A stretch of DNA of 64,000 nt from Corbicula japonica (lineage: Eukaryota; Mollusca; Bivalvia; Venerida; Cyrenidae), in assembly GCA_038501625.1 (NCBI GenBank), contig JAZAYU010000008.1, forward strand, positions 12,152,938 to 12,216,937, written 5' to 3'. Positions 38,137 to 50,734 of this stretch are shown in pieces; the stretch's first letter is position 1; each line of letters begins with the position of its first letter. The position numbers and the translations under genes are program-made. Below the pieces are notes generated by a model. The model was not told the DNA's origin, searched no databases, and saw only the letters and a list, made by a program, of their open reading frames with translations.

Positions 38137-41100
38137 GTAAGACTTAAAGTGTGGGTCCAAAAAGAGCAAAGACAGGATGGGGTGTCCAAAACCCAGAAAG
38201 AAACTCAGAAAGCTATCAACAGCAATTTAAGAGTAAAATAATAACATTGTGAAAAGGTGATGACTACTTCAGAACAAATTTAAAGCTGTTTCAAGATGAT
38301 GTGACTTTACAGTTACTTGTTTTCTAATTGATAGAGGTGAGAAGGTCCAAGCTGCAGCAAAATTTACTCTGCTCCTTTATCATTCAGTAACCTGTGCAAC
38401 AGGTCTACATGTATCTTGAATAATTCATTCACACATACATGTGAAATAATTAAATTATCATATTCTTCACATTTTTATTTCATGCTGAAATAAAGTTACT
38501 AAGATATTGAAGGAAAGGACAAAACCTACATGTACGGCAAGGTTTATGTTTTATGCATGTATTAAAGTGAGAGATATGGCGATAGAGGAATGTTGAAGGA
38601 AAGTTTAACAACAAACATATTCTTTGGGTTAATATGTATCTGACCGCTTCAAACACCAACTTTATATTCTGAAATGCTATCAACCAAAAGTAAATAGTTT
38701 AATGGTGCATACAAATCACTTCATTTTACAAACATTTTTGGCTGTATATACAGTTCAATATAGTGTACTATAAAATATTTTCAACCCTTTGTGACAGGAA
38801 ACTAACTGAATGAAAGCATTAACCCCACACACTGAATGAAGAAAATGAATGTTCTTTATTTTATCAACCATATACAATTTACCCATAAAAGTCATCAAAG
38901 GTTGTCAAACAATATGAAATATGAAGTTGAAGATTTCTGCTTGGCAGACATTTTGATAGTGGTCAATGGACATGTTTATGGAATTTAAACATTGAACCCA
39001 CCCACAGGGAGTTACAGTATTAAAATAAGAGATACTTAAATACTTCTCTGTAGTAACCTAGGTCTTCACTAAAAAAAAATCTTAGTGCAATAAAAAATGC
39101 TCTTTTGAATAATGAAAAAAAAAAATGTATACATGTATGTAAAAATAAAAGTGATTTAATGGGCATTATTTTACTTAAAATAGGTAATATCTTAGATGAA
39201 TATTAATGTAATCAGAAAATATATCTTTAAGATGTTAAAGAAATGAAAACAAAATAATAAAAATAATAACAATAACAATTGTTTTTAGCTACACATTTTG
39301 TTTTTAAAGCACAATTTTAGCATTGCACAACATTTATTTTTGTGAAATTGAATGTCCTAGAAAGGCACTGGCTAACAAAAGATATCATTTGGGGTTTATA
39401 ATTGTATGTTGCGAAATACCATGTTACTGGTACCATTGTTTTAAAGACATACATTCAGGGGCAGTTCCAGAGGGGGTGTATTGAGGTTGCTCAAACTCCT
39501 TTTTGGGCAGCAATATTTAATTTTCATTGGAAATTTGGGAAGTTGGAAATTATATTTCTAACCCCACTGCTTCAAAAGGAATCCCCTCTGGAAATCTTGC
39601 ATCCGACCCTGAACTTTTTACAAAGATTTTCCTATCTCTTAAAATGACCAACATCACAGTTAAGATTATAAAAATAAAATGAATGGGAAAGCAGACAAAA
39701 TTGTAAGTGGGTCATAACAAATATTCATTATAGACCTTATCTTGGATTTTATAGGTTAAAAGATATATTAGAACAACGATCAATGAAATCAAACTTCATT
39801 CAGCGCATTTTTCCATTCAAAATAATTCAGCAGTACTTGATCAGCTGTTGAACTAGCAAATGTAATGTAAAAGGCTTTCTCTGTCTGAATTTTATACTTG
39901 AAATCTTGTTACCTCATAAATATCGTATATCCCACAAGATCTATATCTTTTTATTGCTCTCTCTGTTGTATAAGAAAATACATATGATCGGAAAGTTAAA
40001 CGATTTCTGAAACATGGAAATACTAAAGACAATATCTACTGTATACCTTTACATTTTAATGATTTTAAATTATTTATGCAACATTTATTTTGTAAAGTTT
40101 AGACTATGTTTAATTTGATTCTGAAGTAACAATTTGAATTTCTTGTTTTAATAAGATTTGAGGCTATTTTTATTCTATAGGTTATTTCACTAATTAAACA
40201 TGATTTGAAGCATGAGGACAGTTACTATTTAACTTTTTTTTAAATCAAATTGTTTGTTTGGCTATGAGGGTTATTATAAAAAAAGTCCACATGTTACTTC
40301 ATGTATAGATAATAGTTCATGTTGGATACAAAAATCTGTTCCACACGCACAAAATTACATGAAAGCATTATTATTATTATTACTTCAAATTCAGTATTGT
40401 GGTTTTACATTATTAATGATTAAGGTTGGTTAACACTGTTATACAATATCAGGTCAGACATAAACATAGCAGGTTTCAATAAATCTCTCCTCAAATTTGC
40501 TAAAGTATTATCTGGCAAATAGAAATGCCCCACTTTCTAACCATGTCACATTCTCAACAACTTGATTATGAATTTTTAAAGCAGTATACTCATTTATACA
40601 TTTGTGTGTTGATGCACTTCAAATGGGATGAATCAGCATGTCTGATATATTACAGTCTTAAATATGCAATGTGTAAATATAAATCTTACATAATATACCA
40701 CCTGCAGTCAACATAATAGCCGTAACGAAATAAAATATATTGCAGACGAATCTTATTTCAAGATACAAAAAATTGCACATTTGGCCTTATAAAATCTGTT
40801 AAATACTTTTCAGTATTTAATTGTTAAACAGGCTTTTTTTATGGAAGGCATTAAATGTATCTTGGTTAATACATGTTTGACGTACAATTAAAACTAATAA
40901 AACTGTATCAGCGTCAGCTAGAAATAGAATATTAATTAATAAATCTGCCAAGTTTATCTATAATAATCTTATAGTCGAACTATAAATATGAATAACATTG
41001 TTAATTTTACCATATTTTTTTAAATCTGAAAACCTGTCTATTATTTTTTTAATTTAGCGATGATGATGATGATGCGCGACCTCCTCACAGAAATGCTCAC

Positions 41101-41139
41101 AAGTGTCGTCTGTACTGCTAATTGGCACCTGCGACTTAC

Positions 41140-41209
41140 CTGTAATTAGTAAAGGTAAAATTCCCACTAAAGTAAATATCAACATATTTTGCAACCACTT
41201 AAACTCCAT
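41140..41209 (-). CDS. Laminin alpha start exon: signal peptide
   Basis: The start codon is at 41209-41207. The exon encodes 23 residues (MEFKWLQNMLIFTLVGILPL then LIT) plus one base of a Gly or Ala codon, and ends at donor ACAG|GTAAGT (phase 1). A Lys near the start followed by a ~15-residue hydrophobic run is a typical secretory signal peptide, with cleavage expected just after the exon. The phase-1 donor matches the phase-1 acceptors of the Ig exon at 22998 and the LN exon at 16756. No other ATG-initiated secretory exon in the right phase was seen upstream of the LN exons. Three short upstream ORFs precede it (see 41199-41244). Being the first exon of the laminin gene is inferred from phase, strand and position. 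Confidence 0.8.
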
Positions 41210-41244
41210 CTTGCATATTTAACTCATTCTTAGTATCCTTCCAT
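41199..41244 (-). promoter_or_regulatory. Three upstream short ORFs in the laminin 5' leader
   Basis: Before the laminin ATG (41209) on the minus strand lie ATGGAAGGATACTAA (41244-41230, MEGY-stop), ATGAGTTAA (41227-41219) and ATGCAAGATGGAGTTTAA (41216-41199, MQDGV-stop). The last overlaps the real start codon in another frame. If transcription begins upstream of 41244 all three lie in the 5' UTR and would be expected to lower translation from the main ATG. Confidence 0.6.
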
Positions 41245-41410
41245 TGAACACAAGCTCGGATACGGAATTTGACAGACCGAATTTCCCGGGACTCAAAACA
41301 CCGGTCTACTTGCGGTTTACTTCACTCGACAGGCGGCGCTGTTTATAGTCTGTTTCAATATTATGCATTTGGTCGCCGTAACCCGGTATCCCGGTACGAT
41401 ACGGAATATG
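41245..41410 (-). promoter_or_regulatory. Putative laminin alpha promoter / 5' UTR
   Basis: This stretch is clearly richer in G+C and CpG than its surroundings (ACCCGGTATCCCGGTAC, CAGGCGGCGCTG, TTTCCCGGGA). A TATA-like CTATAAAC lies at 41348-41341 on the minus strand, which would put a start near 41310-41320 and give a ~105-base leader. The evidence is base composition and position only. Confidence 0.35.
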
Positions 41411-42304
41411 CCTAAGGCTCTTGCTGTTGTATAAAGATATTTCACAAACTTGTATGTCATCAACACTTTTCCAAAATATTTAACTTAAAATATATTTACC
41501 AAAGTAAGGTCAAGCACAAATTCTGGGAGGACAGATAAAGTCCTTGCAGATTTAAAGTCGGCTTTACAAGCTCTTTATAGCTTATGTTATATTGTTTCAT
41601 TCACCAACTTTTAAAATTTACTTGACTCGACTTGATTTTAGGCAGAACTTTTACATCTGAAACAATTCCAATTTGACTAGATAAACGCGGTAGAAAGATG
41701 AAGCATATTGCAGTAAAAATAACTATCCCAATTTATGTATAATTATAACACAGAACTGAATACATCCAATCAATGTATGCAAAGAATGACCATGGCACAA
41801 TCCAAAATATCTCTATGCATTAGTTTGGTTGCCTTTAATCATGTATGTCCACCCAGCAGGCAGGAAGACATTGCTTGCAGGGGAGAAAAAAGCTTCTGTA
41901 CTGCATACATTATTGGTTTTGAAATTATGTCATCTAATGCATAGTTTTATATTGTAATAGACTTCTATGTATCACACCACAGTCCCAGAATTATGTTTTC
42001 TGCAAAAGGCCCCAACCCCCAAGACCAAAATCCTGAGACTTACTGGTTGCAACTGTTTCCAAATGCACCAATCAACAGATATCTTTATGATTTTGAGCCA
42101 TTTTGTGTTAATGAAGTTGTGATTCTGTGTCTAGATTCCTGGCCAGATGATCTTGACTATAAATACTCTCACATTGAACATTGAACTGCTATAAACCAAT
42201 CAGCTGCTCATCTACATTTTCACTTTCATACAAAATGCATGTTAGATACATAGATATTGGACATCCCTTTATGGTCTTCCTGAAATCGTTTGTACAAACA
42301 GTAG

Positions 42305-42343
42305 ACAACAATCACAACACATTAATTTGTAAATTCCTTTATT
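42305..42343 (-). terminator. Candidate polyadenylation site
   Basis: On the minus strand, AATAAA (42343-42338) is followed about 15 bases on by a GT-rich run (TGTGTTGTGATTGTTGTC). It is the best-looking signal near the left end of the interval below the PTP stop codon, but using it would imply a ~10.6-kb 3' UTR full of MITEs. Other AATAAA hexamers exist (for example near 49360 and 49085). Confidence 0.2.
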
Positions 42344-42639
42344 TACACTGACTTATAAAACATACAACATGATACAAAAGAATAGCACTTGCCATTATTT
42401 TCCTTTACAATGCTAAGAAATAAATATTTGTAGAATACAAGCGTAAGTAACTGGTTGTTTTCACTACAGTATGCAGTAAGTGTCTGGTTAGGCCATCTTC
42501 AAAGTATCAATAGAGCTGCTGAATATATAGGTAATCTAATGCTCAAACACATGTAGGTAAAAAGAAAACATCAATAAAATAAGTTGTTTAATTATTGGTT
42601 TTAATTATATGGTCAAACATGGTCGAGTGCTGCTGTCCA

Positions 42640-43150
42640 GATAGTACTGGTCAAACAATCATAACACTTACTGGTATCTGTGATGTGTCAGGTACTGACA
42701 CTACATCTGCAGAGTAAATGTCAGGTTATTGCAGTTAGAATTACTTATCTGATTTCGACATATATAATTATGATGTCAGGTGCCGACACTAAATCTGCAA
42801 AGTACATGTCAGGTACTGACACCAAACATACAGTGTAATGTCAAGTACCAACAACAAACATACAGAGCACAGTTGACATATGTGAAGTCAGATACTGACA
42901 CCAAACGCACGGAGTGCTGATGTTAAGTACCTGCACCAAACATAACACATGTTGACATATTCGATGTCAGGTAACAACACCAAATATAACAAGCACTGAT
43001 GTAAAATACTGACGTCACACATACATAGCACATGTTGACATTGGTCAATTCAGGTACTGGCACCAAACATACATTATGGCAAACTTATTATGTTGAGTAC
43101 CAACGCCAAATATTCCAAGCAAATGTTGACATGTGATGTCAGGCACCTGC
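42640..43150. repeat. Degenerate minisatellite
   Basis: Irregular repeats of GATGTCAGGTACTGACACC and AAACATACAGAGCACATGTT, with unit length varying between about 30 and 60 bases and strong divergence between units. No coding frame. Confidence 0.75.
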
Positions 43151-44018
43151 ATTGAAGTACATTATGACACATTCCTATGCTTTGAATAGGTGCCTTTTGC
43201 CAAAAAACTGGGAGACCCTGTTTGAAAATAAATAACATATTATTACAATTAAAAGAGTTTTCTTTTCAACCAGAAAAAAAAAAAACTACTAGTAGGTATG
43301 ATGTTTCCACCAATCTTAACTAAGTAAATTCAAGTAATGAACTAAACTTTTCATCAAACTAAGCCAGTCGATTTATAGTTCAAAGGGGTGTTCTTTGCTG
43401 ATGTATTGACTGAATACTTAACAGTGCACAGATCTTTTTCACTAGTTGCTGTGACATAAGCTGTACTTAGCCATTTAAATAAAATAAATGAATTAACAAT
43501 TTTATCTACCAGTTTCAACCCCAAACCCATTATTTTGGAAATGGAATCACCTTACATAGAGCTAGTTCATTCTTGTACCCCTAGGGGGAGGCTTGCTGGT
43601 CTTTACTGACTAAATAGCAAATAGTGTAGACCCTGAGAGGAGCTGCATGTATAGATCTACACTGGTATGTTGTGATATGCACTTGACAACACCAGGATCA
43701 TCATTTGTCTCTGCCTATATTCATGCATTTGTCCCTGGTTATATGTGTGCATTCATGCACTAAGCAGAAATTAACTCAAATTCCCATAAACATGCCTTCT
43801 GTAATAATTGCAGCTACTGTAGACCCCATTAGTCTACACATCCTTGCAATGTTATAAGGATGTTTGCTAGTCAGCTAGAACTTCCAGCAAAATACTCAAG
43901 AACCATGAATGAACTATTCCACATTCAATGAAAGGTTAACTCCATTGCATGAAATGAGTGGGTTTGAGGTTAAATATATAAAGGACAACGAGGATTCTAA
44001 ACAATAAATCAACGAACA

Positions 44019-44050
44019 CCCCCCCTCCCCCCTCCCCCCCCCCCCATCCC
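44019..44050. repeat. C-rich homopurine/homopyrimidine tract
   Basis: Runs of 4-13 C separated by single T or A over ~32 bases. The minus strand is G-rich and could form a quadruplex. Length may be unreliable because such runs are hard to sequence. Confidence 0.8.
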
Positions 44051-44270
44051 ACTAAAACCCTAAAAAATCTTAAAATAGACACGGGAAGAAAATAAACTGA
44101 TCAAAGTATAAAAAGAGAAAATAAAACAGTAGAAGAAATATGTACACCAAAACAACAAGTAAAAAATAGCTTATTAACAACAAAGAGTGGTAAGTTGGTC
44201 CTTTAGGAAATCCTGAAATTGTTATTGAGCTGACAAATATGAACAACATGTAGAATGTACATTGTAAAGG

Positions 44271-44507
44271 GTTATAGCTTTACTCCATGAACACACCTTT
44301 TATCACATTGGTGACTTGTGAAGATCCAGGTCAGCTGGCACATCCATTTCATCTGACCAGGTTGTGCATTGTTAGCTTTTAGATTTACATTTGTATGGGG
44401 TTATTTCTAAAGTGAACAGTGATCAGACGACATGGATGTGCTGGCTGATCTGGATCCACACATGTTGCTCATTTGAATAAAGGCATATATATGGAGTAAA
44501 AGGATAA
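44271..44507. mobile_element. TTAA-type MITE, degraded ends
   Basis: GTTATAGCTTTACTCCATG ... ATATGGAGTAAAAGGATAA with GATCCAGGTCAGCTGGCACA and GTGCTGGCTGATCTGGATC arms. Confidence 0.7.
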
Positions 44508-45676
44508 CTACATCAGGCTACGTAGTCATCATTTGATGAAGGGCTAAAATGAAATTAGTCATTAGCAACTCGTATTTTGTGAAAATTCTGGAGTTCACGA
44601 AAGAAATATATTTTTATTTTTCACTTGTAAAAACAAATTTTCTTCTATTTTATGCTTTTAGTGAAAATTTGTGTGAATTCGACAGAATTATTGTAAGAAA
44701 TTGCGCCAAAAACGTTTGTGTATGACGTTGCGTCACGACGTAATATAACCAAACTTGAAACCGTTTTCTAAACGTTCTCATTCGAAATATTATGTGCATT
44801 TGGGTACCAAAACTAAAAATCAGTGAAAATAAAATTAATATTCCACTGTTTGAAAACAGTGAACTACCACTTTAATTTCACTGTGAAAATTCTATAATTC
44901 ACTGGAAAGCATAAAATCAAATCGTTTTCATGGATTTTGAAAATACAACTTCTATTGAGCTGATTATAAGTATCTTACATGTAGCCAGGTTTGCAATGGA
45001 ACATGTGGCCCGTCGGGCGGTTATCAGGTTCAGCTGAACAGCCACCCCATGGCCCGATTATCTCATCCAAACCAGGCAGTCATGATAGATACTATTTCTT
45101 ACATACCCGGTACCATTTATCTATATTACCCTTTTGTTTAATTTATAATAGATTTTGATTTTTGTGCACAGTGTTTTCAGTTGTCCAGTAATTTGCAGTT
45201 AATTTCTTCTCCATAACAATGCAAGCACATACCTCACTGTGTGACCATTTCGTTAAAACATACGTAAGGTATGCAAAAAAAATCAATGTGACTCATGTTT
45301 TTGTTGGTGTGTCTAACTGTAAAATGAATCATTATGAATATTGAGTATATAAAAATATAATGCACGTATAATTACCAACCTTTGATTGAAGCCAAGCTAA
45401 ACACTGTAGAAGGCAATCATTAGCAAATTTTCAGTGCCATCAATAAGCAGGCACTATGAATTATGTAAAAACAACAACAACAACATGCATGATTTGAGTG
45501 ATGCCAATAGAAATATAAAACAACAAAAAAAAAAGAAAGAAATATAAGTATTTACAATAAAAGTATACAGTTGAGCTGTACATTTGGTGTCTCCAAAGAT
45601 CAAATACAAAATAGTTCTTGTCTTAATGAACTCTAGACATTATCATAAACTAATAATCATTATTGTTTATTATACC

Positions 45677-45910
45677 TTAACCCTTTCCTCCATAGATACA
45701 TCTTTATTGCAAGGGCGAACAGTTTAGATCCAGATCAGCTGGCACATCCGTGCTGTCTGATTAGGATCTAAACTGTTTGCTTCTTGATTTGTCAGGTTAT
45801 TTTAACGAACTGTGCAGATTCTGATCAGACAACACAGATGTGCAGGCTGATCTGGATCTACACTGGTTGCACATGTGTAAAAATGCGTATATATGGAGGA
45901 AAAGGTTAAC
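45677..45910. mobile_element. TTAA-type MITE, first of an abutting pair
   Basis: TTAACCCTTTCCTCCATAG ... TATGGAGGAAAAGGTTAA. Its right TTAA is also the left TTAA of the next copy. Confidence 0.85.
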
Positions 45911-46127
45911 CCTTTCTGCCATATCTGTTCCATTGGTGAATAGTGTAGATCCAGATCAGCCTCAACATCTGTCTCGTCTGATCAGGATCTGCACAGTTCA
46001 CTTTTTGAATCGTGGGTTATTTCTGACCAAAAAGCCAACAGTGTAGATGGCATGGATGTGCCGGCTGATCTGGATCTACACTGTTTGCCCACATATAACA
46101 GCCAAACTCCTTGGAGTAAAGGGTTAA
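45907..46127. mobile_element. TTAA-type MITE, second of an abutting pair
   Basis: TTAACCCTTTCTGCCATA ... TTGGAGTAAAGGGTTAA. The arms differ from the neighbouring copy, so this is a separate insertion at the neighbour's TTAA, not a tandem duplication. Confidence 0.85.
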
Positions 46128-46424
46128 AGAAAAAAAGCAGCATGAAATAACAATAGAAAGAAATGGATAATCTAGAGCAAGAACTTAATACATGTATATT
46201 TATTTGTACAACAGGTCTTACAGAATATTTGTTGTTTTTTTTCTTTTTCTCAAGAGTATAACTGAAAAAATCACATAAATACAAAAAGAACTGAGTATAC
46301 TTCCAGTCAATTTCACACTGTATATTTTTATTTCCATATTCTCCATTTCACAAAAGCATTTTCATGTAGCTTGTCACCGATTAGTATATAATAATGCTAG
46401 GCAAATAATTAAAATACTGGATAC

Positions 46425-46620
46425 ATCTTATATCCCATGTGCAGCCAGTGTAGATCCAGATCAGCATGCACAATTATGCAGTTTGGTCAGAACAGACACC
46501 AGACACTCAGATTCCCTAGGTAAGGTTATTTCTGACCATGAAGCAAACAGTTTAAATCCTGATCAGACTGCAAGGGTGTGAAAACTGATCTGGATCTACA
46601 CTGGTCACCGATAAGATAAA
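46425..46620. mobile_element. Partial TTAA-type MITE
   Basis: CAGTGTAGATCCAGATCAGC and GATCTGGATCTACACTGGTC arms without the terminal CCCTTT sequences. Confidence 0.65.
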
Positions 46621-46957
46621 AGCAATATCCACAAAAAAGTTAATATTACATTAAAATGTTCAAACTGTAACTTACAAATTAAAAGGGGATACATTGCTGA
46701 TACACTGATCCTGCCATCATGATTTATAACAAAGTCTTCTGGAACTGATATGAAAGTGTAAGAATGTGTAATGAATGTTAAAAAATGTAAAGAGACAAAA
46801 ATCACATAAAATGTATTTACAATCAAGAATACATACTCAATATATATTAATTTAAGTAACAAATAGTGGTTAGTTCAAGCTCTAGCTATAGTGGGTAAAG
46901 GGTTAAGCTTCTTCATTTTCTTTCAGTAAATGCACATTTCTTATCTCTCTGACATCT

Positions 46958-47214
46958 TTAACTCTACTGCATATATACGCATTTTTACGCATGTGCGACC
47001 AGGGTATATCCAAATCAGCTGGCACATCCATGCCATCTGTTCAGGATCTGCACTGGTTGCATTTGGTAAAAATTAACCTAATACATCAAAAAGCGTACTG
47101 TGCAGATCCTGATCAGATGGCACATCCTGATCAGATGGCAAAGATGTGCTGGCTGATCTGGATCTATACTGTTTGCCTAAGCAATAAATGAGTATATATG
47201 GAGGAAAGGGTTAA
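46958..47214. mobile_element. TTAA-type MITE with small internal duplication
   Basis: TTAACTCTACTGCATATATA ... TATATGGAGGAAAGGGTTAA. TCCTGATCAGATGGCA occurs twice in a row in the right arm. Confidence 0.8.
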
Positions 47215-48250
47215 CACATACCCCACTAAATTAATGTAATGGACTGAGCTTTATTTCAAAGAGAGCTTGTCCATACATTGTAGAGAGGGGGTGTTCTGGT
47301 TCTACATGAGTAACAAATGTGACACAAGCTTCATTTCATTTCAATTTCATTTAAAGTATGAATAAAAATATTGACAGATTATTCTCCACTATAATGTTTG
47401 TAAATACGACAGCATGACCTCATATGCTGCACACGCCAAACTTGAGGTTTACCAGGGGTCCAACTAAACACATATCAAACTGTCTTCCAACAAATGTTAA
47501 AATGATAATAATCTAAATCACAAATTTAAAACTCTGAAATCTTTTCTTAAAGATGTGTAATTTTAATCTAAGACTGGGATTTTTCCATTGAAGGGAGGTA
47601 ATTGCTGCAGTCAAATTTATATATTTTATTGCTGTTGTCTCCCCTAATTTTTATGTTGTATTGAAATTACGTGATATTCAATGCTCAATGGGAGGCTGTC
47701 GAACATGCCAAATTTCATTAAAATTTGATAAATATGAAAAGAGAAATAAACAAAAATGCAAACAGTGACCAGCATTTCTTACTCCACCAGTATAATTATC
47801 AATTTATAAATTCATAAATTTGATCACCAATGGTAATCTCTTCACATTACTGTAAGTAATTATAAAAAGCACTACAAGTTCTTTGAAATATCTAAACATC
47901 CAGATCTATAAAACATTCTATAAATACTAGGTTTGTGTTGTTTTGAACAACCAGAAAATATCTAAAAGCACTCACAGTGCTTTGAAAAATAAATGCTTCA
48001 GAATTAAAAAATCAGCCTTATTATTGTGAATTCATTTTTATGGATTTCCATGGTCAATAAATCAAACAAATTAAAAACCCTATCATAATTCATAAATACA
48101 GGTAAATGTAATTTAAGTCCACAAATTTGAGAATCCACAAAAAGGTAGTTTAAACCGAATTCACAAAATTTAATGCTTAATGATAAATATGGATTTGCCG
48201 TCAAACTGCTTCTACTACTGACAAGTTTTTGATGAAGCCCTCCATGATAA

Positions 48251-48468
48251 CCTTTACATCATGGTTGTTATCCCATGGGATTACAGTGCAGATCCTGATC
48301 AGCCATCGCATCCTCACCATCTTATCAGGATCTACACTGTTTACTTTTCAACTCATAAGGTTATTTCTGACCAAAAAGTGACCATAATGACCAAGCGGTA
48401 TGGCAGTTTATCTGGATTACTTTGGTTACTGATAAAACTCACATACATGTATATGGAGTAAAGCATTA
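48251..48468. mobile_element. Degraded TTAA-type MITE
   Basis: GTGCAGATCCTGATCAGCC, GGTTATTTCTGACCAAAAAG and TATGGAGTAAAGCATTAG remain. Confidence 0.65.
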
Positions 48469-49382
48469 GTACTAGTGATGTCAATCGCGAAAACTGAACA
48501 ACACATGATCCTCATTTTACAGAATCCGTTGTCACTAGCAATTATTATGGAAATGAATAAATTCAGACTGTCTCATTATGAACAAACTTATGTGAAAAAT
48601 TGCTTTAAAAACTAGATAAAGATTATTCCGAATGTAGTAGCCTGTAGGACATTTTACTTTCACATGCAGAATGTAAAACAACAATACAATTAAAATGTAA
48701 AGAAAATCAATCACAACTGACTAGAACCCGTTTTTTTAAAGTATTAGCTAAGTTTACAACAGCAGACCATAAAAAAATTACTAAAATAAACAACAACTTG
48801 GCTTGGCAGCTGGACTTAACAAAAAATAACACAACATTAATACTACACAAAGGGGCTGTCTATACGTCTACACTGGTAGTAAATGAACAATTCGGTGTAC
48901 TGTTCTGTTTTGTTTCTTTAGTATGAGAGCAAACCACTGGCTCAGTGCAAACCGAATAACTGTGGTATCATTATATTCGCAGTAGTTCTTCTTGTAAATC
49001 TTGTGTATTTTGCACAAACTTAAAACCCCTGTAAAATTACACCATATAACAATTTGTCTAAGTAGAAAATACAACTGGGCTAATTTATTTCCACATAAAC
49101 ATATCACTTATGGCTTTTCTGCAAAAATGTGTCCCCAAGAAATACAACGATACCACAGTATGTTATACAAGAAACCAACAGAAACAGGTCAATATGTGTT
49201 TAAGCTTTGAAACGCTTGAAAAATATACCAGATGCTTGGAAAATTAACAATATCATAATGTTTTAAACATGCTAAATCATAATTACAACACAAAATTAGT
49301 ACAAATGGAATTTGGTATTTAAAGAACAAATTAAACAAGCTTCATATATAACAGCAGTTTTATTATGAAGATATCAAAGATA

Positions 49383-49664
49383 AACCCTTCACTCCAAGGC
49401 GTACTACTGATGTTATCCCATGTGGAACAGTGGGCATCACTTATGTTCCATGTAACCAGTAGATACACCTTATACCCCATGTGCGGTATGGATTATTTAT
49501 CATATGCCTTCTGATCAAGATTGAAACTGTTTGATTTTAGATGCCCTTTTTGTATGTCCAAGAGGCAAACAGTGTAGATTCCGGCAACACTCTACAGATG
49601 TGCAGGCAGATCTGGATCTACATAGCTAACACAGGGGATATAAGCTGTATTCATGGAGTAAAGA
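49383..49664. mobile_element. Heavily degraded TTAA-type MITE
   Basis: AAACCCTTCACTCC, GTGTAGATTCCGG, GCAGATCTGGATCTACAT and CATGGAGTAAAG are recognisable in order. The left arm appears partly duplicated. Confidence 0.5.
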
Positions 49665-49852
49665 TATGTTTGTATAAACAAACAAAAAACAAATGGACCA
49701 TTTCGATAACATGGCATCATTTCATGGCAGGAATTTCATCACTTATGCCAAAGCATAATTTTTTGTGAGGGCATACATATGCCATGTTGTAATATTCTTA
49801 TAAAACACACTGATACATAGGTAAATTTTGCAGTTGTGCTTACACAAAAAAA

Positions 49853-49978
49853 CCTGAGCCCAAGATCATAAAACCGAAATCGGAGACCATTCTCTTGAGA
49901 CTGGTTTCCATTTCAGCCGATCAGATGCTTCATATTTGAGAATGATCTCCAGATTCAGTTTTATGATCTTGGGCACAG
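49853..49978. mobile_element. Palindromic MITE, family P, copy 4
   Basis: GCCCAAGATCATAAAACCGA ... CAGTTTTATGATCTTGGGC. The arms are perfectly inverted at the tips, with a shorter centre than the other copies. Confidence 0.8.
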
Positions 49979-50338
49979 AACCTGCATGAAAGTGAATCAT
50001 GTCGCTTTAAACAGTAAGAAATAATTTAAACATGTCCCCAAATAGACTTTAGTCAGTTTACCATTAATAAATGGTATGTAAAAAAAACAACAACAATTAG
50101 TCCTAAAAAGTAGTAGAAAGACTTTTAAAAAGTTGGAGAAAACTTAGTAAAAAATATTTTCACATTAGCATAGATTAAAGATATGAAGCATAAAGTAGTT
50201 TGTTAACTGGTATATAAAATGTTTAATAAAATGGAATATATATTAATGACTGAAAAAAAATTCAAGTTAAAACATAAAATTACAAAAAATTACTTAAAAA
50301 GTATTATTAGTAGGAAAAAACAGATTTTTGGCCAATAA

Positions 50339-50577
50339 TATCCCTTTCCTCCATATATATTTGCCTATATAGCATGGGTGAACAGTATAGATCCAGATCA
50401 GCTGGCACATCCTGGCCATCTGATTCTGATCTGCATCATTCACTTTTTGATATTTTTGGTATTTCTGATCAATAAGTTAACAGTGCAGATCATGTAGATG
50501 GCAAGAATGTGCTGGCAGATCTAGATCTACAGTGTTTGCACATGCATTAAAATGAATATATATGGAGTAAAGGGATA
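50339..50577. mobile_element. TTAA-type MITE, target site decayed
   Basis: ATCCCTTTCCTCCATATATA ... ATATATGGAGTAAAGGGATA with GATCCAGATCAGCTGGCACA. Confidence 0.75.
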
Positions 50578-50734
50578 GCATAATATTATGTAGGAGCTAA
50601 TCTCTTGTTAGTGCGCTCTAACCCTATAGTAGCAGAGAAAATAAAAAAATAACTCACAACTAATTTCTATACTGCAAGTGAGCATTATTAAATTAAAACC
50701 TTCAAACATGTATTCAGCTGTAGTTATTTCGCTG

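Larger units (their letters stand above)
22999..41139 (-). other. Laminin alpha intron 1 (18 kb)
   Basis: This intron lies between the signal-peptide exon and the Ig exon. No other domain-bearing exon was recognised by eye, though a very short one could be missed. It contains the 30-bp minisatellite (25080-25620), a MITE split by a Helitron-like element (27691-29738), a 44-bp triplicate (30843-30974) and six more MITEs. Stretches 22999-25080, 25620-27690, 31000-32890, 34585-36240 and 38140-41139 show no features beyond AT-rich sequence and short A/T microsatellites. Confidence 0.8.

Noticed and set aside
41993..42184. 63-codon plus-strand frame
   Set aside because: No recognisable domain and no upstream exon or promoter; length is within chance for this composition.
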